DNA from: Paraburkholderia sp. SOS3
GTDB taxonomy: Bacteria; Pseudomonadota; Gammaproteobacteria; Burkholderiales; Burkholderiaceae
Direction of reading: 5' to 3'
Assembly (NCBI RefSeq): GCF_001922345.1
Contig: NZ_CP018811.1
Span: 1,674,001-1,738,000 of the forward strand
Length of the DNA stretch: 64,000 nucleotides
In this document: piece after piece, positions 27,685-37,592 of the stretch
How positions within the stretch are numbered: position 1 is the stretch's first letter
Layout of the letters: each line of letters opens with the position of its first letter
Made by a program: the position numbers and the translations under genes
Notes under the pieces: model-generated
Told to the model about the DNA's origin: nothing
Seen by the model: the letters and a program-made list of their open reading frames with translations, nothing else
The model's database searches: none

Positions 27685-28557
27685 TCAGCCTTCGCGCACG
27701 AGCACGACCAGCTTCAGATCTTCGCGATGCGCGGGCTTGAATGTGATCTGATCGTAGGCGACACGCCCATCGCGCGGATGCTCGAATTCGCGGCGGCCGC
27801 CTTCGCGCTCGCCGACGTCCTGCGACGCCCAGAAATGCGCGAACGCATCGCTTTTGCCGACCAGCGCATCGATCAGCGCGCGCGTCGGCGCGTCGTTCAG
27901 ATGCCGGATCGAGTCCGCGCGGAACTCGGCGGCGAGGCGCCGCGCGCGCGACTCCCAATCGACGATCAGCGCATGTCCGACCGGCGACAGAAACGTGTAG
28001 CGCAGCAGGTTGCGGTCGTGAGCGTCGTCGAGCCAGCCGACGAACAGGTCCGCGGCCGGCGCATTCCACGCGATCGCATTCCACTGACGGTCGAGCACAT
28101 ACGCCGGCGATTGCACGAGCTGAACGGTCTTGAGCAGCATCGCCGGCACATCGGCGCCGCCCGTCTCGGGTTCGGCCGGGTCGCGCTGCGCGGCGAGCTC
28201 GAACAGATACGCGCGTTCGGCGCGCGAGAGCTGCAGCGCGACGGCGATACGCGCGAGCGCGTCGGCCGACGCCGATACGGGCCTGCCTTGCTCGATCCAC
28301 GTGTACCAGGTCGGACTCACGCCGCACAGCTGCGCGACTTCCTCGCGGCGCAGCCCGGGCGTGCGGCGGCGCGGGCCCGGCGGCAAGCCGACCGCGAGCG
28401 GCGACAGCCGTTCGCGGTGCGCGCGAATGAAGTCGCCGAGCGCGCGGGCGGGGGTCGCGTCGAGCGGAGGCGCCGCGTCGCGCGTGGCGTCGTGCTCGGG
28501 GGCGTGTTTGGGTTCGTGCTCGGTGTCGGGTGCAGGGTCGTCGGACGGCAAAGTCAT
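27685..28557 (-). CDS. XRE-family regulator with MmyB-like C-terminal domain
   Basis: A 290-residue regulator. After a disordered Asp/Pro/His-rich N-terminus of about 35 residues comes a helix-turn-helix ([20 protein letters not shown], about 68-87), then an MmyB-type ligand-binding domain (about 125-280) with the typical [13 protein letters not shown] and [17 protein letters not shown] stretches. ATG at 28557 is preferred to a TTG at 28581. It is divergent from a SAM methyltransferase gene, with a 12-bp palindrome in the gap. Homologues often regulate adjacent enzymes; ligand unknown. Confidence 0.85.
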   Translation of the reverse strand: MTLPSDDPAPDTEHEPKHAPEHDATRDAAPPLDATPARALGDFIRAHRERLSPLAVGLPPGPRRRTPGLRREEVAQLCGVSPTWYTWIEQGRPVSASADALARIAVALQLSRAERAYLFELAAQRDPAEPETGGADVPAMLLKTVQLVQSPAYVLDRQWNAIAWNAPAADLFVGWLDDAHDRNLLRYTFLSPVGHALIVDWESRARRLAAEFRADSIRHLNDAPTRALIDALVGKSDAFAHFWASQDVGEREGGRREFEHPRDGRVAYDQITFKPAHREDLKLVVLVREG

Positions 28558-28601
28558 GGCGGGGAAGGCAGGTGTTGTCAATACCAGAATAGCCGCTTGC
28601 C

Positions 28602-28630
28602 TTGTACCGGTACAGGCGGCGCTCTATTGT
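28602..28630 (+). promoter_or_regulatory. Predicted promoter of the SAM methyltransferase gene
   Basis: TTGTAC (28602-28607), 17-bp spacer, TATTGT (28625-28630). The -35 box overlaps the palindrome at 28603-28614. Confidence 0.4.
28603..28614. promoter_or_regulatory. Palindrome TGTACCGGTACA between divergent genes
   Basis: A perfect 12-bp inverted repeat in the 142-bp gap between the XRE regulator and the methyltransferase. It overlaps the plus-strand -35 box and the expected -35 position of a minus-strand promoter whose -10 would be TATTCT (28591-28586). A good candidate operator for the XRE protein. Confidence 0.55.
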
Positions 28631-28699
28631 AGCGATTCAGACCACGCGTGCACATGCACGAAGCACCCGGCGCGAAAAGCGCGGGACAAGGGAGCCCAC

Positions 28700-29455
28700 A
28701 TGAAACATCGAGACCAGGTCGCCGACGCGTTCGGTTCGACCGCCGCCGACTATCTGACGAGCACCGTTCATGCGACGGGCAAGGATCTGCAGACGCTCTC
28801 GAGACTCGTCGCGAAGCGGCCGGGCGGGGCCGTGCTCGACATGGGTTGCGGCGCGGGCCACGCGAGCTTTGCGGTGGCGCCGCACGCGGAGTCGGTGGTT
28901 GCCTATGACCTTGCGCGCCCGATGCTCGCGACCGTCGAGACGGCTGCGCTCGATCGTGGTCTGGCCAATATCCGGACGAAGCAGGGCGCCGCGGAAAACC
29001 TGCCGTTCGACGACGCTTCGTTCGACTGGGTGGTGAGCCGCTTCAGCGCGCATCACTGGCACGACGTGCGGCAGGCGCTCGCCGAAGTGCGCCGCGTGCT
29101 GAAGCCGGGCGGCGAGGCGCTCTTCATCGATATCGCGGGCGCCGATCATCCGCTCGTCGATACGCACTTGCAGGCGGTCGAGGTGTTGCGCGATGCGTCG
29201 CATATCCGCGATTACCGCGCCGACGAGTGGCTTGCCTTTTTCGAGCAAGCCGGGTTTGCGGCCAGGATAACGGAGCGCTGGCGGCTGCCGATCGAATTCG
29301 ACGCATGGGTGTCGCGCATGCGCACGCCGCCGCAGCGCGTGAGTGCGATCCGCTCGCTGTGGGAGAGCGCGCCGGAAGAAGTCAGGGACTACTTCGCGGT
29401 GCAGGCCGATGGATCGTTCGAACTCGATACGCTCATGATCGAGGCGCATCGATGA
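28700..29455 (+). CDS. Class I SAM-dependent methyltransferase (UbiE/Methyltransf_11 type)
   Basis: A 251-residue cytoplasmic methyltransferase. Motif I is VLDMGCGAGHAS (about 44-55), motif II an acidic strand end (VVAYD), and a post-I stretch AAENLPFDDASFDWVVSRFSAHHW is characteristic of the UbiE-like group. Start ATG at 28700 with AAGGGAG upstream. Divergent from the XRE regulator, which probably controls it. Substrate unknown; small-molecule C- or O-methylation is typical. Confidence 0.85.
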   Translation: MKHRDQVADAFGSTAADYLTSTVHATGKDLQTLSRLVAKRPGGAVLDMGCGAGHASFAVAPHAESVVAYDLARPMLATVETAALDRGLANIRTKQGAAENLPFDDASFDWVVSRFSAHHWHDVRQALAEVRRVLKPGGEALFIDIAGADHPLVDTHLQAVEVLRDASHIRDYRADEWLAFFEQAGFAARITERWRLPIEFDAWVSRMRTPPQRVSAIRSLWESAPEEVRDYFAVQADGSFELDTLMIEAHR

Positions 29456-29646
29456 CGTGTAGCGGCGTGTAGCGACTTCTGGCGTTCATTCGCCCCTTGA
29501 CGTGTCGCTTCGCAGTGCGGGGCGGGGGAGCGGCCGTACGCGTCTCATAGTACGCCTTCACCGGTTACTTGATCCGCTTCGTATCGGCCCGGTGGCCGAG
29601 CAGTGTCCTCTTCTCCTGCCGCACCTTTCCCGTAGGGAACGCGTAA

Positions 29647-30708
29647 ATGAGTGAAAGCTCCTTGAAGCCGTCGTCGCAACGCTCGCCCGCGGCGCTCGAT
29701 GCGAATACCGAGCGCATGATGCAAATGATCTATGGATTTGCGGTCAGTCAGCTCGTGCGCACGTTTGCCGAATTCGGTATTGCGGACCATCTCGCGAGCG
29801 GTCCGCTCAAAGCCGCCGATCTCGCGCGGCACATCGACGCCGACGAAGACACCACGCGCCGTTTGATGGAGGCAGCGGTGCCGCTCGAGCTCGTCACCGT
29901 CGATGCGGACTTCCGATATGCATCGACACCGCTGCTTCGCACGCTCGAAGAGGGCGCGCCGGGCTCGGTGCGCGGTCTTGCGCGACTGCTCGGCGGACAC
30001 GCGGCCTGGCAGATCTGGGGGCGGCTCCCCGCGGCGATCCGGAGCGGCACCGCGCAGGACACCGCTGCGCTTGGCGAGAACTATTGGGAGCACGTCGGCC
30101 GGGCGCCTGCCGAACTTGCCGTGCTGATTCGTGCGATGACCGACATCTCGGAGTCGGTGGGCGAACAGATCGCGCAGACCATCGATACGTCGTCGATGGC
30201 GACCGTCGCCGATATCGGCGGCGGCTCGGGCGAACTGATCAGGCCGATGCTCAAGAAGAATCCGCATCTGAGCGGCATCGTGCTCGATACGCCGAGGTCG
30301 GTCGAGCAGTCGTCGCGGGACCCGGTCAATACCGCGTTGGCCTCGCGCCTGTCGTTTACCGGCGGGGACTTCTTCGAGGCCGTGCCTGCTGGATTCGACC
30401 TATACATGCTGAAGCACGTCCTGCACGACTGGGATGACGACCGATGCGTGGAGATCCTCGCCAATTGCGCGCGGGCGATGCGGCCGGACAGCCGGGTCGT
30501 GGTGATCGAGATGGTAGTCAAGCCGGACGGCAACGAGCCGCGCGTGATGCTGCAGGATCTGAATATGCTCGTCCATTTCGGCTCGCGCGAGCGAACCATG
30601 CACGATTTCGAGCGGTTGCTCGGCCGCGTGGGTCTCGTTGCGTCGGGGACCGCCGAGGTGGTTTCGCCGCTCGGCACCACTACGGTGATCGAAGCGAGAA
30701 AGCGGTAA
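29647..30708 (+). CDS. O-methyltransferase (acetylserotonin/hydroxyneurosporene-OMT-like family)
   Basis: A 353-residue dimeric O-methyltransferase of the Methyltransf_2 family. It has an N-terminal winged dimerisation domain (about 20-110; FAVSQLVRTFAEFGIADHLA) and a Rossmann domain with ADIGGGSGELI. The catalytic LKHVLHDWDD contains the His base and is followed by the EMV acidic segment. These enzymes usually methylate phenolic or enolic hydroxyls of secondary metabolites. It follows the other methyltransferase by 191 bp, with its own leader; no biosynthetic genes are adjacent. ATG at 29647. Confidence 0.87.
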   Translation: MSESSLKPSSQRSPAALDANTERMMQMIYGFAVSQLVRTFAEFGIADHLASGPLKAADLARHIDADEDTTRRLMEAAVPLELVTVDADFRYASTPLLRTLEEGAPGSVRGLARLLGGHAAWQIWGRLPAAIRSGTAQDTAALGENYWEHVGRAPAELAVLIRAMTDISESVGEQIAQTIDTSSMATVADIGGGSGELIRPMLKKNPHLSGIVLDTPRSVEQSSRDPVNTALASRLSFTGGDFFEAVPAGFDLYMLKHVLHDWDDDRCVEILANCARAMRPDSRVVVIEMVVKPDGNEPRVMLQDLNMLVHFGSRERTMHDFERLLGRVGLVASGTAEVVSPLGTTTVIEARKR

Positions 30709-30763
30709 GCCATTGTGCCGTCACGCCCGCCGCGTCCAATTCGCATACCGATGGAAAACAGAA

Positions 30764-30796
30764 GGGCACGCGGTGCATCCATGCCACCGCGTGCCC
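30764..30796 (-). terminator. Terminator between convergent O-methyltransferase and ppc
   Basis: GGGCACGCGGTG (30764-30775) pairs perfectly with CACCGCGTGCCC (30785-30796). On the minus strand it is followed by a T-rich tail, so it mainly terminates ppc. Confidence 0.7.
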
Positions 30797-30823
30797 TCGC
30801 GACGCTAACCGCGCAAGCGCTAC

Positions 30824-33800
30824 TTAACCGGTATTGCGCAAACCGGCCGCGATACCGTTGATCGTCAAATGAATCCCGCGCCGCAAGCGCGTGTTATCGT
30901 CGCCGGCGCGATGGCGCTTCAGCAACTCGACCTGCAGATGGTTCAGCGGATCGAGATACGGAAAGCGGTTCTTGATCGAACGCGCGAGCAGCGGGTTGTC
31001 GGCAAGGCGCTCCTTTCTGCCCGTGATTTCCGACAGTACGTTCGACGTGCGCTCCCATTCCGCGACGATGCGTTCGAACACGAGCTTGCGCAGCTTCTTG
31101 TCTTCGACGAGCTGCGCATAGCGCGACGCGACCGCGAGGTCGGTTTTCGCCAGCACCATGTCCATGTTCGACAGCAGGTTCGAAAAGAACGGCCAGGTCT
31201 TGTGCATCTGGCGCAGCAGCTGCACGCGGCGCGTGCGTTCGCTGTCGTTGGCCGATGCGTCGAGCCAGCCCGCGATCGCGCTGCCGAAGCCGTACCAGCC
31301 CGTCAGCAGCAGGCGGCATTGGCCCCACGAAAAGCCCCACGGAATCGCGCGCAGGTCTTCGATCTTGCGGTTCTTCGGATCCTGCAGCTTGCGCGACGCG
31401 GGACGGCTGCCGATATTGAGCTCGGCGATTTCGGTGATCGGCGTCGAGGCGAAGAAGTAGTCGACAAAGCCCGGCGTTTCGTAGACGAGCGCGCGGTACG
31501 CCTGCATCGCCGCATCGGAGAAGCTTTGCATCGTGTCCTCGAAGACGGACAGTTGCGCGGGCAACTGGGCCGGCGCATGGCCATGCGGTGCGAGCGATGC
31601 TTCGAGCGTGGCCGCGATCACGGTTTCGAGATTGCGCCGGCCGATTTCCGGATTGCCGAACTTGCTGGCGATCACTTCGCCCTGCTCGGTCAGGCGGATC
31701 TGGCCGTCGACGGTGCCGGGCGGCTGCGAGAGAATTGCCTGATAGGTCGGGCCGCCGCCGCGGCCGACCGTGCCGCCGCGGCCGTGGAACAGCCGCAGCG
31801 TGATGCCGCGTTCGTTGAAGAGCGACACGAGCGCGAGTTCCGCACGGTACAGCTCCCAGTTCGACGTGAGAAAGCCGCCGTCCTTGTTGCTGTCCGAGTA
31901 GCCGAGCATCACTTCCTGCTCGTTGCCCTGATGCTCGATGATCGCCTCGATGCCGGGCAGCGCCATCAGGTCGCGCATGATGTGCGGCGCGTTGCGCAGG
32001 TCGGGAATCGTTTCGAAGAGCGGAACCACCATCAGCCCTGCGCGCGCCGGCGCATGCGCGGCGCCCAACAGGCCTTGCAGCAGGCCGGTTTCTTTCTGCA
32101 GCAGCATCACTTCGACGAGGTCGCTGACCGTCTCGGTGTGCGAGATGATGTAGTTGCGCACCGCGCGGATGCCGAATTTTTCGCGCGTCACGCGCGCTTC
32201 CTCGAGCACGCCGAGTTCGCTTGCGACGAGGTCCGAATACTTGATATAGGGCGAGCGCAGCAGGCGCGGCTGCGCCAGTTCGGCGAGCAGCACCTCGAGC
32301 TTTTCCGCTTCGGACAGCGCCGCATAGTCTTCGACCACGCCTGCGCGCTGCAGCAGTTCGGCGATCACCGCCTCGTGCACGTCGGAACTCTGGCGCAGGT
32401 CGATCGACGCGAGATGGAAGCCGAACACTTCGGCCGCCCGCACGAGCGGCGACAGCCGCGGCGTCGCGAGCGATTCGCCGTGATGCTGCGCGAGCGATTC
32501 GATCAGCACGTCGAGGTCGCGCACGAATTCGTCGGCATCCGCGTACGGTTTTGCGTCGCGGCTGGCCTGGCGCATCGCGACGACGCCTTCGCCGAGACGT
32601 TCGCGCGCGGTGGCCGCCATCCGCGCGTAGACGCCGATCAGCGCGCGGCGGTACGGCTCGTCGACGCGGTGCGGCGAGCGGTCCGGCGACGCGTCGGCCA
32701 GGGCCTTCAACGCGTCGCTGCTGCCGGCGAGCAGATACGACACCGCGAGTTCGGCGCCGAGCTGGTGAATCTGCTCGAGGTAATGCTCGAAGATCACGGT
32801 TGCCTGGCGCGACATCGCGAGCGCGAGCGTTTCGGCCGTCACATTCGGATTGCCGTCGCGGTCGCCGCCGATCCAGCTGCCCATCTGGAAGAACGGCGGC
32901 AGACGCGACGCGAGCCCGTGCTCGGCGAGCGCCGCCTCGATGTCCGCATAGAGCGCGGGAATCTCGGCAAGGAACGTCGCGCGGTAATACGACAGCGCGT
33001 TCTCGATTTCGTCGGCGACGGTGAGGCGCGAGTCGCGCAGCATCCGCGTTTGCCACAGCGAGGTGACGCGCGCGCGCAGCAGGGCGTCGTTTTGCGCGTG
33101 CTCGCGCGCGGTCAGCGGCTGATCGCGCTCGGCAAGCAGGCGTGCGATGTCGTGCTGCGCGTCGAGAATGCTCTTGCGCTGCACTTCGGTCGGGTGCGCG
33201 GTCAGCACCGGCACGATCAGCGCGTCGTCGAAGAACTGCTGCACGACCGGCGTCGGCGCGGCGCCGGCCTTCTCGAGCCGCTCGAGCGCGTGCGCGACCG
33301 TGCCCGGCTGCGCCGACGAACCCGCCAGCTCGTGAATCCGGCGCCGCCGGTTGTGATGGCGGTCTTCCGCGATATTCGCGAGGTGCGAGAAAAAGCTGAA
33401 GGCGCGCACGACGCTGACGGTCTGCGCCGGATTCAGCGCGCGCAGCTTCTTGTCGAGCGTCTGCGCCGCGACGCTGTCGTCCTCGCGGCGAAAGCGCACG
33501 GCCGTCTGGCGGATCGTTTCGACGACGTCGAATACCGCATCGCCTTCCTGCTCGCGCACGACGTCGCCGAGCAGGCGGCCCAGATAGCGGATGTCTTCGA
33601 AAAGCGGCTGGTCTTTGTCTTCGCGCGTACGGCCGTCTTTTGGCGCGGCTGCGGCGAGCGCGGCGATGCCGCTGGCCGACGCGTTGGCGCGCGCTGTTTG
33701 CCGCGGCTTCGCCGCGCTTTTATCGACAGGCATGGCCGCCGGGCCGGCCGCGCCGTTGGCGGCCGGTTTGGCGTGCTTGCCTTTGCGCGCTTTGACGGCG

Positions 33801-34147
33801 AGGTTTTTCTGTACGGGCGCGGAGCGGGCGGCTTTCACGACCTTGGCGACCTTGGCGGTTTGAGCGGCCTTAGGGGCTTTAGGGGCTTTAGGGGCCTCAG
33901 CGGCCTTAGCGGCCTTCGGCGGCTTGACCGGCTTGACGGCTTTGTCCGCCTTCTCGATGCGCGCTGCCTGAGCGATGCGTTGGGTGCGGCTGGCGCTTAC
34001 GCCGTCGGCGTTGCCATCGCCGTTGCCGTTGCCGGCGGCTTCTGCGGCCATGGTCGATTGCGCGAAGGCGCGAGCGGACGGTTCGAGGCCGCTTTCGAGC
34101 GATGCAGTATTGCGGCGCGCGCGGCGCGCCGATCCGGAAGACGTCAC
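30824..34147 (-). CDS. ppc: Phosphoenolpyruvate carboxylase with long basic N-terminal extension
   Basis: A 1,107-residue anaplerotic enzyme that carboxylates phosphoenolpyruvate to oxaloacetate. The catalytic body begins near residue 185 ([20 protein letters not shown]) and shows [13 protein letters not shown] (active-site His), [28 protein letters not shown] and the C-terminal FRNTG-type end (RNTG). The GTG at 34147 with AAGGAAACCC upstream fits the usual Burkholderia start ([11 protein letters not shown]). The first about 180 residues are Ala/Lys/Pro-rich and include a repetitive, histone-H1-like run encoded by a 9-bp repeat. Divergent from hemC. Confidence 0.93.
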   Translation of the reverse strand: MTSSGSARRARRNTASLESGLEPSARAFAQSTMAAEAAGNGNGDGNADGVSASRTQRIAQAARIEKADKAVKPVKPPKAAKAAEAPKAPKAPKAAQTAKVAKVVKAARSAPVQKNLAVKARKGKHAKPAANGAAGPAAMPVDKSAAKPRQTARANASASGIAALAAAAPKDGRTREDKDQPLFEDIRYLGRLLGDVVREQEGDAVFDVVETIRQTAVRFRREDDSVAAQTLDKKLRALNPAQTVSVVRAFSFFSHLANIAEDRHHNRRRRIHELAGSSAQPGTVAHALERLEKAGAAPTPVVQQFFDDALIVPVLTAHPTEVQRKSILDAQHDIARLLAERDQPLTAREHAQNDALLRARVTSLWQTRMLRDSRLTVADEIENALSYYRATFLAEIPALYADIEAALAEHGLASRLPPFFQMGSWIGGDRDGNPNVTAETLALAMSRQATVIFEHYLEQIHQLGAELAVSYLLAGSSDALKALADASPDRSPHRVDEPYRRALIGVYARMAATARERLGEGVVAMRQASRDAKPYADADEFVRDLDVLIESLAQHHGESLATPRLSPLVRAAEVFGFHLASIDLRQSSDVHEAVIAELLQRAGVVEDYAALSEAEKLEVLLAELAQPRLLRSPYIKYSDLVASELGVLEEARVTREKFGIRAVRNYIISHTETVSDLVEVMLLQKETGLLQGLLGAAHAPARAGLMVVPLFETIPDLRNAPHIMRDLMALPGIEAIIEHQGNEQEVMLGYSDSNKDGGFLTSNWELYRAELALVSLFNERGITLRLFHGRGGTVGRGGGPTYQAILSQPPGTVDGQIRLTEQGEVIASKFGNPEIGRRNLETVIAATLEASLAPHGHAPAQLPAQLSVFEDTMQSFSDAAMQAYRALVYETPGFVDYFFASTPITEIAELNIGSRPASRKLQDPKNRKIEDLRAIPWGFSWGQCRLLLTGWYGFGSAIAGWLDASANDSERTRRVQLLRQMHKTWPFFSNLLSNMDMVLAKTDLAVASRYAQLVEDKKLRKLVFERIVAEWERTSNVLSEITGRKERLADNPLLARSIKNRFPYLDPLNHLQVELLKRHRAGDDNTRLRRGIHLTINGIAAGLRNTG
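33862..33942. repeat. 9-bp degenerate tandem repeat in the 5' part of ppc
   Basis: About nine units related to TAGGGGCTT/TAGCGGCCT on the plus strand. On the coding strand they give Lys-Ala-Pro and Lys-Ala-Ala triplets. Units keep frame, so length could vary by slippage. Confidence 0.75.
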
Positions 34148-34525
34148 GATGGGTTTCCTTCGAAAGCCAGGGTCTAAAGGTCTAAAGAGAGGAACTGCCA
34201 CTGCGGGTGCTGCATGGGCGCACTGCATGGTGTTGCCGCATCCGGTGACCGTCTGCGGCAATGCATCGCATCATCGCGCAGGCGGCTGATGGGCGCGCGA
34301 ACGACCGTGCACGTGGATGGCCCGATTGCGTTGTCTCATTCTGATCGATGTGCGGGCCTCGCGCGATGCACCGGCGCGCCGTCTCCCGCTGTCTCCTTTT
34401 TCGTGTCTGCGTTGCCGCACAAGGCTGCGCGGCCCGGTGACCGCTCGCGGGAGAACCGCGGAGCCTGCGCTAAGCGCGTGCTAACATTGTTTTTTATCGA
34501 TCCCGTCATTCACTTTGACTCAGCA
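34148..34525. other. Divergent region between ppc and hemC
   Basis: A 378-bp gap. An extended -10-like TGCTAACAT before an AT-rich stretch (about 34478-34500) might belong to hemC, but no clear -35 box is present. No supported gene. Confidence 0.4.
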
Positions 34526-35509
34526 ATGAATCCCGAGACGCTCTCAGCGACTCCACCCAGCACGCTCGTGATCGCCTCGCGTGAAAGCCGCCTCGCGATG
34601 TGGCAGGCCGAGCATGTGCGGTGTGCGCTGCACAAATTATATCCATCCTGCGACGTCAAAATTCTCGGGCTTACTACACGCGGCGATCAGATCCTCGATC
34701 GCACGCTCTCGAAGGTCGGCGGCAAGGGCCTGTTCGTCAAGGAACTCGAGAACGCGCTCGCCGACGGACGCGCGGATCTCGCCGTGCATTCGCTCAAGGA
34801 TGTACCGATGGAATTGCCGCCGGGCTTCGCGTTGAGCGCGATTCTCGAGCGCGAGGACGCGCGCGACGCGTTCGTATCGAACAGCCACGAAGCGCTTTCG
34901 ACGTTGCCGCCGGGCAGCGTGGTCGGCACATCGAGCTTGCGGCGCGAGGCGAATCTGCGCGCGCGCTTTCCCGCACTCATTGTCAAGCCGTTGCGCGGCA
35001 ACCTCGATACGCGACTCGCGAAGCTCGATCGCGGCGACTACGCAGCGATCATTCTCGCGGCGGCAGGCCTGAAACGTCTAGGCCTGTCGAACCGCATCCG
35101 CGCGCTGCTCGATCCGCTCGACAGTCTGCCGGCGGCGGGCCAGGGCGCGCTCGGCATCGAGATTCGCGCCGATCGGGCGGACCTCGCTGCATGGCTCGCA
35201 CCGCTTCATCACGAACATACGGCGGCGGCGGTCGAAGCGGAGCGCATGGTGTCGCGCGCGCTGGGCGGCAGTTGCCAGGTGCCGCTCGCCGCGCATGCGA
35301 CATGGCATGACGGCGCGTTGCATCTGCACGCGCTCGTCGCGACGCCGGACGGCCAGCGCGTGCTGCGCGCGCACGGCTCGTCGCCGGCGTCGACGCTCGA
35401 GCGTGCGATCGAACTGGGCCGCGAAGTCGCGAGCGAACTCGAAAGCCAGGGCGCGCTCGAGATCGTGCGCTCGCTCGGCAGCGCGGACGATTCCGCGTCC
35501 GGCGCGTGA
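34526..35509 (+). CDS. hemC: Porphobilinogen deaminase (hydroxymethylbilane synthase)
   Basis: A 327-residue enzyme that links four porphobilinogens into hydroxymethylbilane for haem and sirohaem. Seen: [15 protein letters not shown], the substrate loop [19 protein letters not shown], and the dipyrromethane cofactor Cys in [13 protein letters not shown] at 34526. Its TGA overlaps the hemDX ATG by one base (TGATG), so the genes are translationally coupled. Confidence 0.96.
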   Translation: MNPETLSATPPSTLVIASRESRLAMWQAEHVRCALHKLYPSCDVKILGLTTRGDQILDRTLSKVGGKGLFVKELENALADGRADLAVHSLKDVPMELPPGFALSAILEREDARDAFVSNSHEALSTLPPGSVVGTSSLRREANLRARFPALIVKPLRGNLDTRLAKLDRGDYAAIILAAAGLKRLGLSNRIRALLDPLDSLPAAGQGALGIEIRADRADLAAWLAPLHHEHTAAAVEAERMVSRALGGSCQVPLAAHATWHDGALHLHALVATPDGQRVLRAHGSSPASTLERAIELGREVASELESQGALEIVRSLGSADDSASGA

Positions 35510-37590
35510 TGGCACGCGCGACAGGGCGCCTGACCGTCGTCCTCACACGGCCCGCGGGCCAGTCCGGCGCATTGGCCGCGCGGCTTGCCGCCGAAGGCGT
35601 CGAAACGGTCGATTTCCCGCTGATCGATATCGCGCCCGTCGCGGATACCGCGCCGCTCGACGCCGCGTTTGCCGCGCTTTCGAATTACGCGCTCGTGGTG
35701 TTCGTCTCCCCGAACGCGATCGACTGCGCCTTCGCGCGCTTCAACGCGATCTGGCCGCATGCATTGCCGATCGGCGTCGTCGGGCCGGGCAGCGTCGCGG
35801 CGCTCGCGCGGCACGGCGTCGTAGCGCCCGCGTATCGCGTGATCAGCCCGGCCGCAACCGGCGGCAGCGGCGGCAATCAAAATGGCGAAAGCGGCGCCGA
35901 CAGCAGTGGCAACGCCAGCAGCAAAACCAGCGGCAAAAGCAGCGCGGACGGCAACGGCCGCGACGTCGACGGCGCGCGCTTCGATTCCGAAGGCCTCTAT
36001 GCCGCGCTCGAATCGACGCTCGGCGCGAACGCGTTCGAGGGCAAGCGCGTCCTGATCGTGCGGGGCGACGGCGGCCGCGAATGGCTCGCGGACCGCTTGC
36101 GCGAGGCGGGCGCCGAAGTCGAGGCCGTGGCGGCCTACCGGCGCATCGTGCCCGAGCCGTCGGTGCGCACCTGGGAGCGCATTCATGCGCTGCTCGCAGG
36201 CGAGCCGCACGTATGGCTCGTCACGAGTTCCGAAGGCGTGCGCAATCTGGGCGAACTCGCGCGCGACCATCTGACCGTCGACGAAATCGCCCAACTGAAG
36301 CGCGCGCCGTTCGTCGCGCCCCATCCGCGCATTGCCGAAACCGCGCGGGCATTGGGTTTTGATAGCATTACGGTGTCCGGCGCCGGCGATGAACGTATCG
36401 CCCGCGCGTTGCTCGCCGCCGTCGCGCTTCCTGAAGTTCAACCGGTTCAGACCAACCCGGCTCAAGCACGCATGACTGATTCGACTTCATCCACGAACCC
36501 ATCTTCGCCGTCGGCGGGCACGAAGTCCCTGCCGCCGAACGCGCCGTTTACGCCCTACGAGGCGCAACCGCCGCGCCGTCGCAGCGGCACCGGGCTGCTG
36601 TGGTTCGTCATTATCGTCGTGGTGCTCGCCGCGGCCGCGGGCGGCGTCGTGTTGAACCGCAAGCTGATCCGCCTCGATCAGGAATTGACGAAGCGCCAGC
36701 AGATCAACGACGCGCAAACGTCCGAACTGCGCGTGAAGACCGAACAGGCGCTTGCCACGGTGCGCGGCGTCGATACGCAGATGTCGCAGCTCGAAGGCAA
36801 GCTTGCCGATGCGCAGAACGCGCAGCAGGCGCTGCAGCAGCAATATGCGGATCTCGCGCGCAATCGCGACGACTGGACGATGGCCGAGGTCGGCCAGATG
36901 CTGTCGAGCGCGAGCGAGCAGCTGCAACTGACCGGCAACACGCAGCTCGCGCTGTTCGCGCTGCAAAGCGCCGACACGCGCCTCGCCGCATCGGACAATC
37001 CGCAGGCGCTCGCGGTGCGCAAGGCGATCGGTCAGGACATCGACAAGCTGAAGGCCGCGCCGTCCACCGATCTGACGGGGCTGGCGATCAAGCTCGATAA
37101 CGCGATCGAAATGGTCGACAGCCTGCCGCTCGCCGGCGAAGCGCCGATCGCCCATGCGACGCCGCACGCATCCGCGCCTGCCGACACCGACAAGGTCGCC
37201 GCGGCAACCGGCGAGCCGCGCTGGAAAGTGTGGTGGCAAAGCGTCGTATCGGGTATCGGCCAGCAACTGGCGAGCCTCGTGCAGGTGCGCCGCATCGACA
37301 ACGCCGACGCGCTGATGGTCGCGCCGGACCAGGGCTACTTCCTGCGCGAGAACCTGAAGCTGCGCCTGCTGTCGGCGCGCCTCGCGCTGCTCGCGCGCAA
37401 CGAGACCACGCTGCGCTCGGATCTGCACGCGGCCGACGCGACGCTTGCCCATTACTTCGATGCGTCGTCGAAGAACACGCAGACCGTGCGCGGCCTCGTG
37501 AAGGACGTCGACGATGCGGCGGGCGCGGTCGAGGTGCCGAACCTCGACACGAGCCTGCAAGCCGTTCATCAATACCGCAGCCGGAGTTGA
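35509..37590 (+). CDS. hemDX: Fused uroporphyrinogen-III synthase / HemX membrane protein
   Basis: A 693-residue fusion. Residues about 1-315 are HemD, which closes and inverts ring D of hydroxymethylbilane (LTRPAGQSGALAARLAAEG, VFVSPNAI, WLVTSSEGVRNL). Residues about 325-693 are HemX: a Pro/Ser linker, one transmembrane helix (LLWFVIIVVVLAAAAGGVV, about 364-382), a coiled-coil (about 385-450) and a periplasmic domain. This fusion is known in Burkholderia. A Ser/Gly/Asn-rich insertion (about 118-156) lies inside HemD before the DSEGLYAAL helix. ATG at 35509 preferred over GTG at 35506. Confidence 0.93.
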   Translation: MARATGRLTVVLTRPAGQSGALAARLAAEGVETVDFPLIDIAPVADTAPLDAAFAALSNYALVVFVSPNAIDCAFARFNAIWPHALPIGVVGPGSVAALARHGVVAPAYRVISPAATGGSGGNQNGESGADSSGNASSKTSGKSSADGNGRDVDGARFDSEGLYAALESTLGANAFEGKRVLIVRGDGGREWLADRLREAGAEVEAVAAYRRIVPEPSVRTWERIHALLAGEPHVWLVTSSEGVRNLGELARDHLTVDEIAQLKRAPFVAPHPRIAETARALGFDSITVSGAGDERIARALLAAVALPEVQPVQTNPAQARMTDSTSSTNPSSPSAGTKSLPPNAPFTPYEAQPPRRRSGTGLLWFVIIVVVLAAAAGGVVLNRKLIRLDQELTKRQQINDAQTSELRVKTEQALATVRGVDTQMSQLEGKLADAQNAQQALQQQYADLARNRDDWTMAEVGQMLSSASEQLQLTGNTQLALFALQSADTRLAASDNPQALAVRKAIGQDIDKLKAAPSTDLTGLAIKLDNAIEMVDSLPLAGEAPIAHATPHASAPADTDKVAAATGEPRWKVWWQSVVSGIGQQLASLVQVRRIDNADALMVAPDQGYFLRENLKLRLLSARLALLARNETTLRSDLHAADATLAHYFDASSKNTQTVRGLVKDVDDAAGAVEVPNLDTSLQAVHQYRSRS

Positions 37591-37592
37591 CG

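Noticed and set aside
30869..34177. A 1,102-codon plus-strand open frame opposite ppc
   Set aside because: It is the antisense of the PEP carboxylase gene; its composition (Arg, His, Gln rich) is that of GC-rich shadow translation, with no ribosome site and no recognisable domains.
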